This document shows positions 1 through 11,291 of a stretch of 64,000 nucleotides of DNA, in pieces. The stretch is from Bilabrum cf. latius (Eukaryota > Bigyra: Bicosoecida > Bigyra > Bicosoecida), in the NCBI GenBank assembly GCA_965178125.1, contig OZ237774.1, positions 62,001 to 126,000 on the forward strand, in the 5' to 3' direction. Each line of letters starts with the position of its first letter. Positions within the stretch are counted from its first letter, which is position 1. A program made the position numbers and the translations under genes. The notes below the pieces were generated by a model. That model had not been told where the DNA came from, did no database searches, and worked only from the letters and a program-made list of their open reading frames with translations.

Positions 1-1626
1 GAAGAGGAGGAGGAGGATGACCCAGCCCCCGAGGAAGCACGGCTGATTCCGGCCGCTCTCTTCCTCAGCTCACCCAGCAGTTTCAGCGACAGCGCCCTGC
101 CTGTCCCTTCGTATCCGTTGACTGTGGATGACATGAAGACGAGGTAGGGCCCCAGCAGTGACCTGACCACTGGCAGCGGGATGGCAGCGGCCTCGTCGAT
201 TGCGAGCAGCTCGCATTGGGACAGCTTCACTGCGTCTGTCGGGTGGATGTACTGCACCGTCTGCCGATGGTGCCTCGAGATGTCCACCCGCACGATGCTG
301 CTGCCCCCATCCCCTCCCCTGCCGCCCCCATGCCCCGACCCCATGCCCATGCTCGCCGCCGCCACCGCCGAGAAATCCGAGTGTTCCTCGTACCCAAGGG
401 CCCGCAGACCTCGGAATAGGAATTCGAACACCGTGCCGAGATTCTCGGGGGACGGCGCTGTGACGAATATGTTCGCATACCCGAACCCCACAGCGGAAGC
501 CAGGGCCAGACCAAGTGCCGCCGACTTGCCCCGCCCCCTGCCCGCCGTCAGCGCCACAGTGGCCCGCAGCGATTTCTCCGCCGTGGCCTCCCCGAAAGTC
601 ATGAGTGCCCTGGCCTGGTCCGCCGTCCTGGCCAGCCCGACGAGGGGACCCACCACGGGTGCATCTGCCATGGATTTCTGCACCTTTGCCAGCTCCTTGC
701 CCTCGGGCCCGCCGTCAGACTCTGCCGAGGCAGTCGGCAGCTTGCTCCCGCTCCCCTCTTGCTTCTCCTCCTCGTTGACCGCGCCCCCGGAAGCAGCGGC
801 CCCCAGTGCCCTCGCGTGCTGAGACACGGGCAGCACGTTGAGCTCGTCGTCCAGCACCAGGGCAGACCTGCACTGCGCAAGGGACAGCAGGAACCGCTCG
901 TTGAACCGGGGAACAACGTCAGTGTGCGCGGCGGTGCGGAACCTCTGGTGCGCGTCCATGGCCATGGTGAACAGCTGCCTCAGGGAACTCATCGTCCTGA
1001 GCAGCAGCACCACCAGGCCGCCACCTTCGACCGTCTCCACCGTGCGGCACAGCAGGTTGGGCGTCAGCGCCTCGAAGTCCTGCAGCACGCACACACCAAA
1101 GGTCTGTCCCAGGACCTTGTGTGTGTCCTTGTAGTAGGTCCACTTGACGTGCGTGGCAGATACGAAGAGCTCGAATGGCTCCTCCCTCTGGCTGTCCCAG
1201 GTGCCTTTGCGCTGCTGCTGCTTGATGGCCTTCATTCGCTTCTGTCGGTGGCTGCGAGGGTACGGTTGGATATATGCTTTGGAGTGATACACTTAGCACA
1301 GACGAGTTCGTTGCACTGCTAAGGAGCTGCCGTCCCACAACTCATCATGATGGTCATGTGCAACTGCAACAGCGAACACCGTGCTCTACTTGAATGAAGT
1401 TTGCGGTATCTGCAGACGCATCTCACGTGCTAAAGCCTAGTTCTTTTGAATAGCACCACAGTACGGAGGGGCGCGCTTTCACGCGAAGCTTGGATAGCAT
1501 GTGATGCAAGTTCACAACTTGATCCCTGCCGCGGTCTCCTACGATCACAAACAGGCTGCGGTGCCGGTGCTTGATCCCCTGCTCCATCAGCGTCCGCACT
1601 CGAGAGTCAACCTTTTTCTTTGGCAT
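1..1626 (-). CDS. NAT10: NAT10/Kre33-like RNA cytidine acetyltransferase, N-terminal part (runs off left edge)
   Basis: Exon 1 is 1626-1427, the intron 1426-1252 (GTGAGA...CGCAG), and exon 2 runs from 1251 off the window. The start MPKKKVDSRVRTLMEQG and the block VVGDRGRDQVV...KARPSVLWCYSKELGFS match the N-terminus of NAT10 closely. Exon 2 holds the conserved block LQDFEALTPNLLCRTVETVE, the helicase-domain P-loop GRGRGKSAALG, the DEAAAIP motif and SSTVNGYEGTGRALS. In known members this nucleolar enzyme makes N4-acetylcytidine in 18S rRNA and in tRNA through an ATP-driven helicase domain and a GNAT domain; the GNAT domain lies outside the window. A Ser/Glu-rich insert separates the first domain from the P-loop. 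No UAG codon occurs in the visible part. The start was chosen by homology, because the open frame extends further upstream. The gene is divergent from the Arf-like gene. Confidence 0.94.
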
Positions 1627-1946
1627 AATGTCTTGGGAAAGGCTGTTGATGCTTGAACCAAGCAGTGTATTGCGGGGGACAGCGGCAGGTTCGCCACTCC
1701 AAATAGAACGTTCGGTACATCGTCTGAAATTTCGCAACCGGCAATCATTTGAAGTTCCGGCGCAATGGTGTGGCAGTACTACGATATTATGCACGAGTTA
1801 GTTTGAATGGTGAGTATTCTAGGCTCGATAGCGCTAGCTGCTCGTTTCGTTGCACCCGTAGTTGCAGTGCTTGCCAAAAAAAAATGCCAGGACGTTTCTT
1901 GGGCTAAACTCTCCAGTTCTCACTAGTGTCTGGATTTATCAAATGG
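1627..1946. promoter_or_regulatory. Divergent intergenic region between NAT10-like and Arf-like genes
   Basis: These 320 bases separate two divergent start codons and must carry both promoters. The stretch is more AT-rich than the flanking exons and contains a short A-run near 1877. I see no recognisable TATA box or other defined element. Confidence 0.4.
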
Positions 1947-3274
1947 ATGTTGGAGAAGCCAAAGATGGATCTGGTGATGATTGGACTGCCGGGATCTGGC
2001 AAAACAGTGAGTATATCCCCCGGAACAAGCGTGCAACTGCACAAGGCCTGCAGCTGCGTGGGAATCAAGCAGTAGCTCAGAAGGTACAAACTGTGGCGGC
2101 ATGCACTATCTAGTGCGGGTATTGCTCAGCCACCACTGGACCGACCTGATCCCATCCCAAGCTGAGCTCTCTCTGTCATACCCTCGCGCTCACATTCACC
2201 CTCGCGCTCACATTCACCCTCACGCTCACTCACCCTCGCCCTCGCGTTGCACTCTTCCCGCAGACCATGCTGGAGCGGGCCCGTCGGGACCTGAACGCAG
2301 CGGGGCCCCGGCGCGCCCTGGACAAGATCCACCCCACCAGGGGTGTCAACGTCGCCTCCCTCCCAGTCGGCAAATGGCACGTTACAACGAGCGACTGCGG
2401 GGGCTCCATGCCCTCCACCTGGCCCCATTACACGGCGGATGCGCACGGCCTCGTGTTCGCAGTAGACGCCAGGTGCCTGCTCCCCGGGGGAAACCCCGCC
2501 CCCACTGTGGGGGCGCTGGTCCGGTGCCTCAGGGGGAGGGAGGGGGGCATCCGGCTCGGCACCCCGGTGGCCGTGGTGGTGACACGGGCAGACGCAGCAG
2601 AGGGTGCGGGTGCAGCGCACGATGGTGCAGATGGAGCACCGGACAAGGGCAGGAAACGAGGACCCGGAGCCGGAAGCGGCACCGACGGGGGGCCCGCACT
2701 CCCTGGCAGCAAAGGAGGAGGAGGTGGGTCCTGCTCTGTGCTCGTTCACTCGGAGCCGCTGACCAAGGCCGCGGTGGAGCGGGTGCTGGTGCCTGCAGCC
2801 AGGGAGGTGGGGCTGCAGCTGCGGCTGGAGGGGGGCTTGGGACACGGCGAATCGGCGGTCGGGGGCTAGGGCGATGATGCCGGCGGTGGTGGGGGCACGA
2901 GTCCAACTGCCGTTGCTGTACCCAGGGAACACACAGGCGGCCTAGTATCAGGTGCGGGCACATCACCTGAGGCCGGCGTGCATGCCCTGGTAGAGGGGAA
3001 GGGGAAGATGAAGGGGGAGGAGCGGCTAGGAAGCGCCGAGGCCGATGGCTCCCCCACGGCGCCCACAAGGGCATTGGACCCGGAATCGGAAGCACAAGGG
3101 GTTGGGGGTCCGGTGCACCGCGGCAGGGTACTGCGGGCGCGCGTGTTTTGCTGCAGCGCACTGCGGGGGGAAGGCGAGGGGGCGAGCGCCCCCTTCCTGT
3201 GGCTGGTGGGCGCGGTGGAGGAGTCGCCCGCCGTCATGGCCAGGATCGAGGCGGCTGCCAAGGACGGAGTGTGA
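1947..3274 (+). CDS. Atypical Arf-like small GTPase with C-terminal insert
   Basis: Exon 1 is 1947-2006, the intron 2007-2263 (GTGAGT...CGCAG) and exon 2 2264-3274, ending in TGA; the product is 356 aa. The P-loop GLPGSGKT is split by the intron just after its Thr. Next come the Arf switch I motif PTRGVNV, the G3 motif DCGGS with the Arf-like W..Y spacing, and TRAD in place of NKxD. A Gly/Ser/Pro-rich insert of about 170 aa interrupts the final part. The end resembles the Arf C-terminus, with a CSA-like motif (CCSALRGEG) followed by LWLVGAVEE. Arf proteins are near 180 aa, so this one is doubled by inserts. The catalytic Gln of DxGGQ is Ser, which predicts weak intrinsic hydrolysis. An in-frame UAG (2867-2869) is read as Gln. 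The intron carries an 18-base tandem repeat near 2180-2250. Confidence 0.78.
2180..2250. repeat. Intronic 18-base minisatellite
   Basis: A unit close to ACATTCACCCTCGCGCTC is repeated about three to four times, with decay, inside the intron of the Arf-like gene just upstream of its acceptor. Confidence 0.7.
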
Positions 3275-3518
3275 GGAACTATTGGAAACGAATACTCGCG
3301 TATGTACCATAGCAGACCACCGTATGTGCGGGAATAGATCTAGGGGTGAGTGGGTGCACCGAGATGCAGTGCGCGCCCTCCGTCTGGTCAGGTTCGGGCC
3401 AGACTACCATTGTTTAAGACCTAGATTCACTGTACAACCGAATGAGGCTGGATTAAACGATCGTATTGCAGAATAATTAAATCAACACATCATTCTCACG
3501 GCAGGTTGGGAATCTGGC

Positions 3519-5309
3519 ATGCGACGGCTGATCGCTGTGGGGTTGCTTTCGCCATCCATCCTATCCTTGGTCAGCTCGCTGGGGACTCAGCCCCAGCACA
3601 TATTCGACACATGCGATAAGACGGTATGTTCACCTCTCGTTGAATCAAGCGCGCTGATGGGAGCCAAGGTATCGTTCAATCTGGCGGGGCCGTGCTCGCA
3701 TGGCAAGGACCCTTCCGGCCGGGAAATTGCTCGGTTGGGCTACAGAGACGAGGAAGGCGCCCTGCAATATGCAGAGATGACATTTACGGCGAATCCATGC
3801 GGTGCATCGGACCAGTGCCGCCCGCTGCCGGCCTCCCCTGAGGCTTAGAGCATGGGACAGGTGCAGTCGGACGACCGTTTCGCCCTGCAGGGCCCCATGC
3901 AGGTGTTTTCATACGGACCAGAGGCACAGCCCGCCTGCAACACAACGCATCCTGCGTGCACGGACGCAGTGACGGGCCGGCCGGCGTGCTGCACGGCCGC
4001 CTGCGGCCCCCTGGCCCCCTTTGGGGGTGTCCCCAACTGGGGGACCATGTCGGGGGCAGCCGACTGGGCCACCGTGGACCGCCTAGGGGTGGGCGCCACG
4101 TTTCAGCCGGTCGCAGCCGTTCCCCCGCCACTAAAGGGAGTGTGCGGGCCAGGCGCACGGGGCGTTGCGTCTCGGCTGTGCGTGAGGTGCGAGCGACCTG
4201 ACGACCCGGCAGGTGGCTCTGGTGGCGTGCAGTCGGGGATCGGGCTTGACGGCGTCGTGGCCATTCCGCCGGGGCTTGATTCCAGGAGCGGGGAGGAGCC
4301 GCCTGCGTGGGGCAGTCCTTCCTTTTTGGCCTCATTTTCATCTTCATCTTCATCTTCGTCCTCCACAACCGGCGCACACGGGAGCTTGCTGCTTCGCACG
4401 TGCCCCCCTCCCCCCGCCGAGGATGGCATCTGCAGAGTGGTTGTCGTTGGACGGTCCCCCGGCGGGTGCGGGTCGATCGTGCTGTCCGCCGTATGGATGC
4501 TGCTGGCCGCCGCCCTCGGCTTGCTCACTCTCTTCTGCTGCTGCGGGCTAGCCGTTGAGCTCTCATGGAGTGGGAGGCTGCTGCTGCCAGGGGAGGAGTG
4601 CTTGCAGGACACGTGCCTCTGGGGCAACCGCCGGTGCATGCACTGCTGCATGGCACTGCAGCACAGGTGCCAGGGTCGATGCCGGGAGGCCTTCGGTCCA
4701 GGGGTGGATTGCTGCAGGAGGAGCGGGCCCTGCAGCTGGGCCCGGAGCAGCGCCGCGTGCATCACCAGCTACATGTGCAGGTGTGGGCCCAGGGAGCAGA
4801 GTCTGGCCGAGGGAAGGTGCCGCCGCAACTGCTGCTGCTGCATCCGGAGCCTGCCCTCGCCGCACACCATGCCGGGCTGGGCGGGGTTTTGCTGCGGTGT
4901 GACGAGTGCGGGCGCTGACAGCGAACGGCAGCGGCTGCTCAAGGGGACGGCGCAGGGGTATGGGGGGGGGGGTGCATCGCACGGTGGTACGCACCGGCGG
5001 AGGGGCCACGGCAAGAGCAAGGCAGGTGCAAGAGGCGACCAGGCCCGTTTGAAAGCAAAGGCGAAATCGACTCGGAGGGGGAAAGTCGGGGCTCGGGATC
5101 GGGGCCGGGCGGAAGGGTGGGAGGGACGGGACGATGGGGAGATGGGGGTCGGGCTGGTGGCCCGAGAACCGGGTCATGGGCGAGTGCGGGGCCGGGGGTC
5201 TGCAGCGGACGCCGACCGCGATAGCAAGCGAGCTGCCGGGTATGACGACAGTGGGGGTGCTGCTGCCGCTGCTGCTGCTGATGCCGCGCTCAGTGCGGCT
5301 TTTGGGTGA
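3519..5309 (+). CDS. Secreted/single-pass Cys-rich membrane protein (HAP2-like resemblance, weak)
   Basis: One open frame of 596 aa ends in TGA. It joins two pieces through an in-frame UAG at 3846-3848. Residues 1-22 form a signal peptide (RRLIAVGLLSPSILSLVSSL). The ectodomain starts TCDKTVC, has a segment KVSFNLAGPC and Cys pairs such as PACCTAACGP. A hydrophobic segment at about residues 318-346 (IVLSAVWMLLAAALGLLTLF) is the likely membrane span. It is followed by a Cys-rich tail with many CC pairs and then a basic, low-complexity end. The order of signal peptide, Cys ectodomain, single span and Cys/basic tail recalls the gamete fusogen HAP2/GCS1. However, the diagnostic HAP2 core is not visible, so I leave it unnamed. 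An upstream exon cannot be excluded. Confidence 0.6.
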
Positions 5310-5587
5310 TGCAGATGTGACGAGTACGACCCAGTAGCCTCGGCTTTGTTTCAGACATGCCTCCCAATTACAGAGACACCAGCCGTTGATTGGTCACGCA
5401 TTCATACACGCAGTTCGATCCCTGTCGCGCTCGTGTGTTGAGCACGTTGAACGGCTCAACCGCAACCATGTTATAGCACCAGGCCTAGATCTAGCCTTAT
5501 AACCCGCATGGCCAATCTTCACCACCAAGCGGAGCATGATGCTGGCAAGCCCATGGATCTGGATACAGGACTCCTCAGGCATGCTCT

Positions 5588-6347
5588 TTAGTTCCCCTTC
5601 TTCGTCCCCTTATCCGACTTGAATGCCTCGAGGTCCTTCTTCACCTCCTTCTCCACCTCGTCGTGGAATCCTCGCATGAACCCGCACAGCATGAGGAACT
5701 CCATCAGCACGAACAGGGGGGCCATGAAGATGCTCTAGGGCAGGTTGTCCAGAAGGGCGGGGGCGCGGCCCTCGTGGACGAAGTGCCCGTAGAACTGGGC
5801 CACCCACGTGAAGCCGTGCACGGCCCATAGAGTGCCGTAGATGGACCAGCCGTACTCGGCTGCGACCATTTCGGCGGTGAGAAGACCGGCGCCCAGCAGC
5901 GGAAAGGCGAGCATGCCCAGCGGGATGTCCATGAACAGGTAAAACAGCGCGTAGCACGTGGCAAAGATGAAGGACACGTGTCCGAAGGAGAAGAACGGAA
6001 GTACTTTCTCCGCACTGGCCTGCAGACTAGCCACCGCGGGCACGTGCTCTGCGATGAGCTCCCTCGGAACCTCGTGGTAGCTGAAGATGCAGAAAGCTGT
6101 CCACAGGAGGATCGGTACGCAAACCAAATGAATCAGCTTGTTACTGCATTACTCGAATGAAATCAGCGACCGGATGGCAAGACAATTCAACGCAGCTGCG
6201 CACGTTGGAATATCCAGTTGCTGTTTACACGCCCCATCACGATCGGGTCAAGTGATCTACGGCTGCACCGACTCACACAAATTCACTGTGGTAACCGGCG
6301 TAGAAACGAAAGTTTCGAAACAGAAATGTGTCCTTTGCAGACCCCAT
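5588..6347 (-). CDS. Mpo1/DUF962-like 2-hydroxy fatty acid dioxygenase
   Basis: Exon 1 is 6347-6277, the intron 6276-6144 (GTGAGT...GCAG) and exon 2 6143-5588, ending in TAA; the product is 208 aa. The spliced N-terminus FRFYAGYHSEFVNKLIH carries the family's FY..YH...N..IH pattern, followed by VCVPILLWT and several membrane helices. The motif FYGHFVHEGRAPALLDNLP is followed by an in-frame UAG (5737-5735) and then SIFMAPLFVLMEF. In yeast Mpo1 this block reads PALIDNLVQSLVLAPYF, so UAG stands exactly at the conserved Gln. Known members are ER iron-dependent enzymes that shorten 2-hydroxy fatty acids derived from phytosphingosine. The C-terminus is Lys/Glu-rich (KGTKKGN). The gene shares a 138-base divergent promoter with the thiolase gene. 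The UAA end supports UAA still being a stop. Confidence 0.88.
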
Positions 6348-6485
6348 GACTCCTCAACTGCTTGCAGTATCCAAAGCCTAGCCTCTTTTCGTCTCATAAC
6401 CTTTACCTTACAAAGGAAGTCTGTATTACGCAACCAGAACGGCAACCGTGCATGGATACCACACAACACAATTCAAATCGATAGC
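6348..6485. promoter_or_regulatory. Short divergent promoter between Mpo1-like and thiolase genes
   Basis: Only 138 bases separate the two start codons, so both genes must be driven from this stretch. Both encode enzymes of fatty acid breakdown, so co-regulation is plausible but is inference. No defined motif is visible. Confidence 0.45.
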
Positions 6486-7844
6486 ATGGCAGCCTTGAAA
6501 AAAGTGTCTGGTGTTTTTATCGTAGCGGTGAGTTGTTCCTAGAATGGCCAGTGTTTCTGGAATTAGCTCGCATGTCCCGGCGAATAGTATCGCCAGCATC
6601 CGTCACCCAGCTGAGCAACGCAAGTGATGGCATTCATATCACCAATTGCCTCACTATTCTATTGGCAGGCGCGGCGTACGGCCTTTGGTACGTTTGGCGG
6701 AGCTCTGAAAAACTTTACAGCAACCGATTTGGGCCAGTTTGCCTCCGAGGCGGCCATCAAGGACGCCGGCGTGGACCCCAAGCGGATCGATGCGAGCATC
6801 TTCGGCAGCGTGGCGCAGACCAGCACCGACGCTCCCTATTTGGCAAGGCATGTGGGCCTGCGGGCCGGCATGGACGTATCCTCCACCGCGCTGACGTTGA
6901 ACCGGCTGTGCGGCAGCGGGTTCCAATCAGTCATCACTGCAGCCGAGCAGATCCTGCTGGGGGAGTCCAGCGTGGTGCTGGCGGGCGGCAGCGAGAGCAT
7001 GTCCCAGGCGCCCCTGTCCGTGTACGGGCAACACGCCAGGTTCGGCCACCGCCTGGGGGCTGACCTGCAGCTGCAGGACACTCTCTGGAGCGCGCTGACG
7101 GACGCGCACGCCCAGGTGCCAATGGGCATCACCGCCGAGAACCTTGCGACCAAGTACGGCATCACCAGGGAACAAGCGGACGAGTACGGGTACCGCTCCC
7201 AGCAGGCGTGGGCCGCTGCACAGGAGGCCGGCGTCTTCTCCTCCGAGATCGCCCCCCTGGACCTGGGCAAGAAGAAGGGCCAGTTTGCAGTGGACGAGCA
7301 CCCTAGGCCGCAGACATCGCTGGAGAAGATGGGCCAGCTCAGGCCGGTCTTCAAGAAGGACGGGACCGTGACAGCGGCGAACGCATCTGGCATCGGTGAC
7401 GGGGCCGCTGCCCTCGTGGTCGCATCCGAAGAGGCCTTGGGCCCCGGCGGTGCCTTGGAAGGTGCCACCCCCCTGGTGCGGGTGGTGGGCTGGGGGGTAT
7501 CCGGCGTGGAGCCCACGGAGATGGGCATCGGGCCGTGCCCCGCCGTGCGCACCGCACTGCATCGCACGGGTCACTCTCTCGAGGACGCGGACGTGGTCGA
7601 GGTGAACGAGGCCTTCGCCTCCCAGTACCTAGCCGTTGAGAAGGAGCTGGGGCTAGACCGGAACAAGACGAACCGACACGGGGGTGCGATCGCCCTCGCG
7701 CACCCACTGGGCGCCTCGGGTGCTCGCATCCTGACTCACCTGACGCACCAGCTGTCCCAGGAGGGGGGGTCGGACAAGGTGGGCATCGGGGCCGCGTGCA
7801 TCGGGGGCGGGCAGGGCATCGCTGTGGTGCTGGAGCGGGTGTGA
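6486..7844 (+). CDS. ACAA2: ACAA2-like acetyl-CoA acyltransferase (thiolase)
   Basis: Exon 1 is 6486-6527, the intron 6528-6668 (GTGAGT...GGCAG) and exon 2 6669-7844, ending in TGA; the product is 405 aa, the usual thiolase length. The spliced N-terminus [14 protein letters not shown]+[11 protein letters not shown] matches mitochondrial ACAA2. The nucleophile Cys lies in [10 protein letters not shown], the second block is [11 protein letters not shown], the active-site His is in [14 protein letters not shown], and the acid-base Cys is in [10 protein letters not shown]. All catalytic residues are present. Thiolases cleave 3-ketoacyl-CoA to acetyl-CoA and a shortened acyl-CoA in beta-oxidation, or run in reverse to condense acetyl-CoA. 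No peroxisomal PTS1 ends the protein (it ends VLERV), so a mitochondrial location is more likely. It contains no UAG codon. Confidence 0.95.
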
Positions 7845-8018
7845 GTGGAGAGGGGGCACTGTACTGCAGTGCACTGCAGTGTCGGGTGGGTTGATTGCAT
7901 GCATGCATAGGAAAGGAAGGATACTTGCAACGTTTTGATGGTGGCCGTACGGTTCCCGATTAGCCGATCCGGAGCCGCAGCGGCTAGATCTAGCCTAGAG
8001 CAATCACATGCCCTAAGC

Positions 8019-9462
8019 ATGGCAATGAAACAGATAGCCGGAGGGACACCAGATTCCTTACGCTTAGCGCTGGAGGACGGCGCTGATCCAAATCGCGTCT
8101 TGCCTGTGAGAGCCCACGCCAACTTGCTCTCAGACACCGAGTCTGTCGGTTGGTAGCATGGACGATACGCTAGCTGCAATGACTGAAGAAGCGACCAATC
8201 ACGTGTATACCTTTAGTTTCTACAACAGGGTGGAATGACTCCAGCCCATTGGTGTGTGGCCCTCGAGAGGCCCGATATGCTTGCTGTTCTTGCTGAATCA
8301 CATGGCGTGAATCTAGAGGCACGGGAGAGTGCGAGGCAACGAAGTACGGGCTTTGCACATCGAAACGAACCAATTGTATCCTTGTACGCCAGCTTGGATC
8401 AACGTTCCGGGCCAATGCAGAACGGTTCAACGCCGTTGCATGCGGCTGCTTACAAGAACGCCATCGATTGCGTGAGCGTATTGATCCAGAGCAATGCAGA
8501 CATCAACGCAAAAGACAATGTGAGGGACATGATATCACCTGTAAGTTGTTCCGATCCATCGAAACTGGATGCATGGCTCGATGCAGAGCGGGGAGTCCCC
8601 TCATGCTGCGGCGGCTCTGCGTTTGGGTCGGTTCCACCAACCGCAGGACAGGCGCACGCCCCTGCACTGGGCGGCCCGGACAGGCCACTTTGAATCTGTT
8701 GGCACGCTGCTGAAGGCGGGAGCAGATGCAAACGCTGCGGATAATGTGAGGATTTGGTAGAAGCTGTCGTACAGTGCAGTGCAGTTGGCCAGAACACTCT
8801 GCGATGAGCGGAATTCAACATGATCGATATGCGACTGTGTCATGCTATGCTCTCTACACTGCACCGCACTGCACCGCACTGCACCGCAGGCAGGGAACAC
8901 GCCGCTCCACCTGGCAGGTGTGGCGGGCTCTGTTGAATCCGCCGGTCTGCTCCTGCGGGCTGGGGCCTACAGGCGAGCAGTGAACAATGTAAGACCAAGA
9001 ACCTCAGGATAAACAGGCAGGGTGTCGGCCGAAACGATCGGGGTATCCCTCCATGCGACTTGTTTCCCCGCCCCCCTCTATCCCAGCCCCCATTTCTTCG
9101 CATCTATCTCGTAGGCTCGCGAGACCGCTGTATCTGCTGGAGAGCTGAATCAAGCGCGGAAATTGATCCGATCATACATTGATCCGATCCCCCTCAGGCT
9201 GCTCCTCTGGAGACGGGCCCATGAGGCGCACAGGGACGCGGGCATGGTGTTCAGGGCGGCTGCAGAGGGCAGGCCCATGGAGCTGGCCAGGAGGCTGAGG
9301 CTGGGCAAGCTGGCCGGCGGGCTGGAGATGGAGGGCGAGGTGGAGGACGGGGCTGGTGGCATTAAGATGGTGGGTCCGCTAGAGGCAGCTAGATTGGGGG
9401 GGCATGGCGAATGCGTTAAAACTCTCGAAAGTGGGGAAGAGGTCGAGCCAAATATTCCGTAA
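8019..9462 (+). CDS. Ankyrin-repeat protein 1 with shared C-terminal module
   Basis: Six exons: 8019-8105, 8229-8330, 8421-8519, 8587-8745, 8890-8988 and 9115-9462 (TAA stop), all phase 0, giving 297 aa. Exons 3 and 5 each encode exactly one 33-residue ankyrin repeat, with motifs such as STPLHAAAYKN and NTPLHLAGVAG; exon 4 adds 20 residues to one repeat (TPLHWAARTGH), and exon 2 is one residue longer than a repeat. The last exon encodes the module LRLLLWRRAHEAHRDAGMVF...ELARRLRLGKLAGG, found again in five other genes here. Exon 2 seems to use a GC donor (GCGAGG) at 8331, the only non-GT intron inferred. An upstream ATG at 7935 is also in frame. Ankyrin repeats bind other proteins; the partner is unknown. 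Confidence 0.75.
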
Positions 9463-9630
9463 AACCGGAACTCTGTCCCGGCAAAACTGTGTCAAACAGT
9501 TGCTTGAAAATGTAAGTTGCATCGTGATATTTTGGATATTTGTTCCAGCGTGTGATTTATGTTACTTTAATGTCTGCTGTGCATCAACAGGTTTGCATCG
9601 CGCCGTGGACTTCTGCTCAGGTCGGCAATA

Positions 9631-11291
9631 ATGCAAGCTGTTGCAAGAAACGATGTGGACAAGCTTCGGGCGGCACTGCAAGCAGGAGGACCTGTGGATC
9701 GTGTTTTTGGAGTGAGCTCAGTCCACTATGCATCCTTTTAAGGATAGTAGCGAACGAAGTTTTCGAGTATGACTTCAACTTCCATATTCGCAGCGTGGCT
9801 CCACTCCATTGACTTGGGCCGCACTATACGGTCGTGTACAATGCTTGGATCTACTTGTTGAATTCGGTGCGGATCTTGAGCATAAAATGGCCGTGAGCAC
9901 GGCTTCCTTTGCAATTATGTATTGGATCTTACTCGATGCTGCCCTGCGCACCAGTTGCGAGTAATCCCAGTGAGTCATTGCATCAGTTGTATTACGCGTT
10001 CCAATTCCTTCCAAAAGTGAGTCGCGTGCAGTTTGGTTGGACCGCCCTGATGAGTGCCAGCAGCAACGGGCAGACGGCTGCCGTCCAGCGCCTGCTGGAT
10101 GCAGGTGCTGACGTTGGAACGACAGACGAGGTGAGGGCGAATCGCTTCTAGTATTCAATTGCTATGCTGGAAATGCATTTCTGAAATCAGCTGCGTCCGA
10201 TCGCTGCTCGCTTCCTCCCTCACTTCCCAGTACGGGTACACCCCGCTTCACACCGCCAGCCAGTCCCACCAGGATGGCCACCTGCAGTGCATGGAGGTGC
10301 TGATTCGCGCTGGCGCAGATGTGAACGCGCAGTCATCAGTGAGGTTTGCAATCGCTCTATACCGCTCGGCATACCGCCACTGCTGCCATCCTGGGGGTGT
10401 GAATGGTTGGGTTTGTGGGAGTGAATGCGCGCGGGCAGCTTGAAGCCATGTATCGCATCTGCGGCAGCTGTCACCGCTGCAACTATACGGCAGCGTGTGG
10501 CATTCCTCTGCTATGAATTCTAGTAGTTGTGTAGCTTTGCTTTGCTGCCGCAGGGGCTTGAGACCCCTCTGATGTGCGCCGCCGATGAAAGCATGCTGGA
10601 GGCATGCTCTCTGCTGCTGGGTGCAGGAGCCGACAGGTCTATTCAAGACGACGTGAGCGAATTGCAGAGTGCGTGATATTGATCGATTAAATGTGAATTT
10701 CCAGTGAAAGCGCAGATAGACCGCGCCGCCCTCCGACTCGTCTCTCATTTCAGCTGCCCAAGACGCTGCCTGCGCCGATCCACGATCCAAAAAGGATGAC
10801 ATCCCGACCTTCTACCGGTGCCAGCCATGCCGTGACTCCTAGCACCCGTCCATGACTCATAGCAACCGTCCATGACTCATAGCACCCGTCCATGACTCCT
10901 AGCACCCGTCCATGACTCCTAGCACCCGTCCATGACTCATACCAATCATCCGGACCCGCAGGAAGGGAAGACGCCAGCGCAACGAGCCTTGGATGAGAAT
11001 CGCACGACGTGTGCCGAGCTGATCCGATCGTACATTGATCCAATCCCCCTCAGGCTGCTGCTCTGGAAGCGGGCCCATGAGGCGCACAGGGACGCGGGCA
11101 TGGTGTTCAGGGCGGCTGCAGAGGGCAGGCCCATGGAGCTGGCCAGGAGGCTGAGGCTGGGCAAGCTGGCCGGCGGGCTGGAGATGAGGGGCGAGGTGGA
11201 GGACGGGGCGGGCGGGACTAAGGTGGTGGGTCCGCTGGAGGCGGCTCGATTGGGCGAGCATGGCGAGTGCGTTGAGCTGCTTGAAAGCTGA
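9631..11291 (+). CDS. Ankyrin-repeat protein 2 with shared C-terminal module
   Basis: Six exons: 9631-9711, 9794-9892, 10032-10130, 10231-10338, 10554-10652 and 10962-11291 (TGA), all phase 0, giving 271 aa. Each middle exon is one ankyrin repeat of 33 or 36 residues (STPLTWAALYG, WTALMSASSNG, YTPLHTASQSH, ETPLMCAADES). The last exon begins EGKTPAQRALDENRTTC and then has the shared module ending CVELLES. The intron before it contains a 20-base minisatellite. Exons 5 and 6 and the 3' flank are duplicated at 14.3-15.2 kb. The function is unknown beyond protein binding. Confidence 0.8.
10827..10945. repeat. Intronic 20-base minisatellite
   Basis: About six copies of a unit close to CATGACTCATAGCACCCGTC, with C/A variation at two positions, lie in the last intron of ankyrin gene 2. 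The truncated copy at about 14610-14685 has roughly three units of the same repeat in the same place. Confidence 0.85.

Noticed and set aside
8650-8890. Short GCACTGCACC-type runs as a CRISPR or element end
   Set aside because: They are a few copies of a simple decamer in introns of ankyrin gene 1, without spacers or terminal structure.
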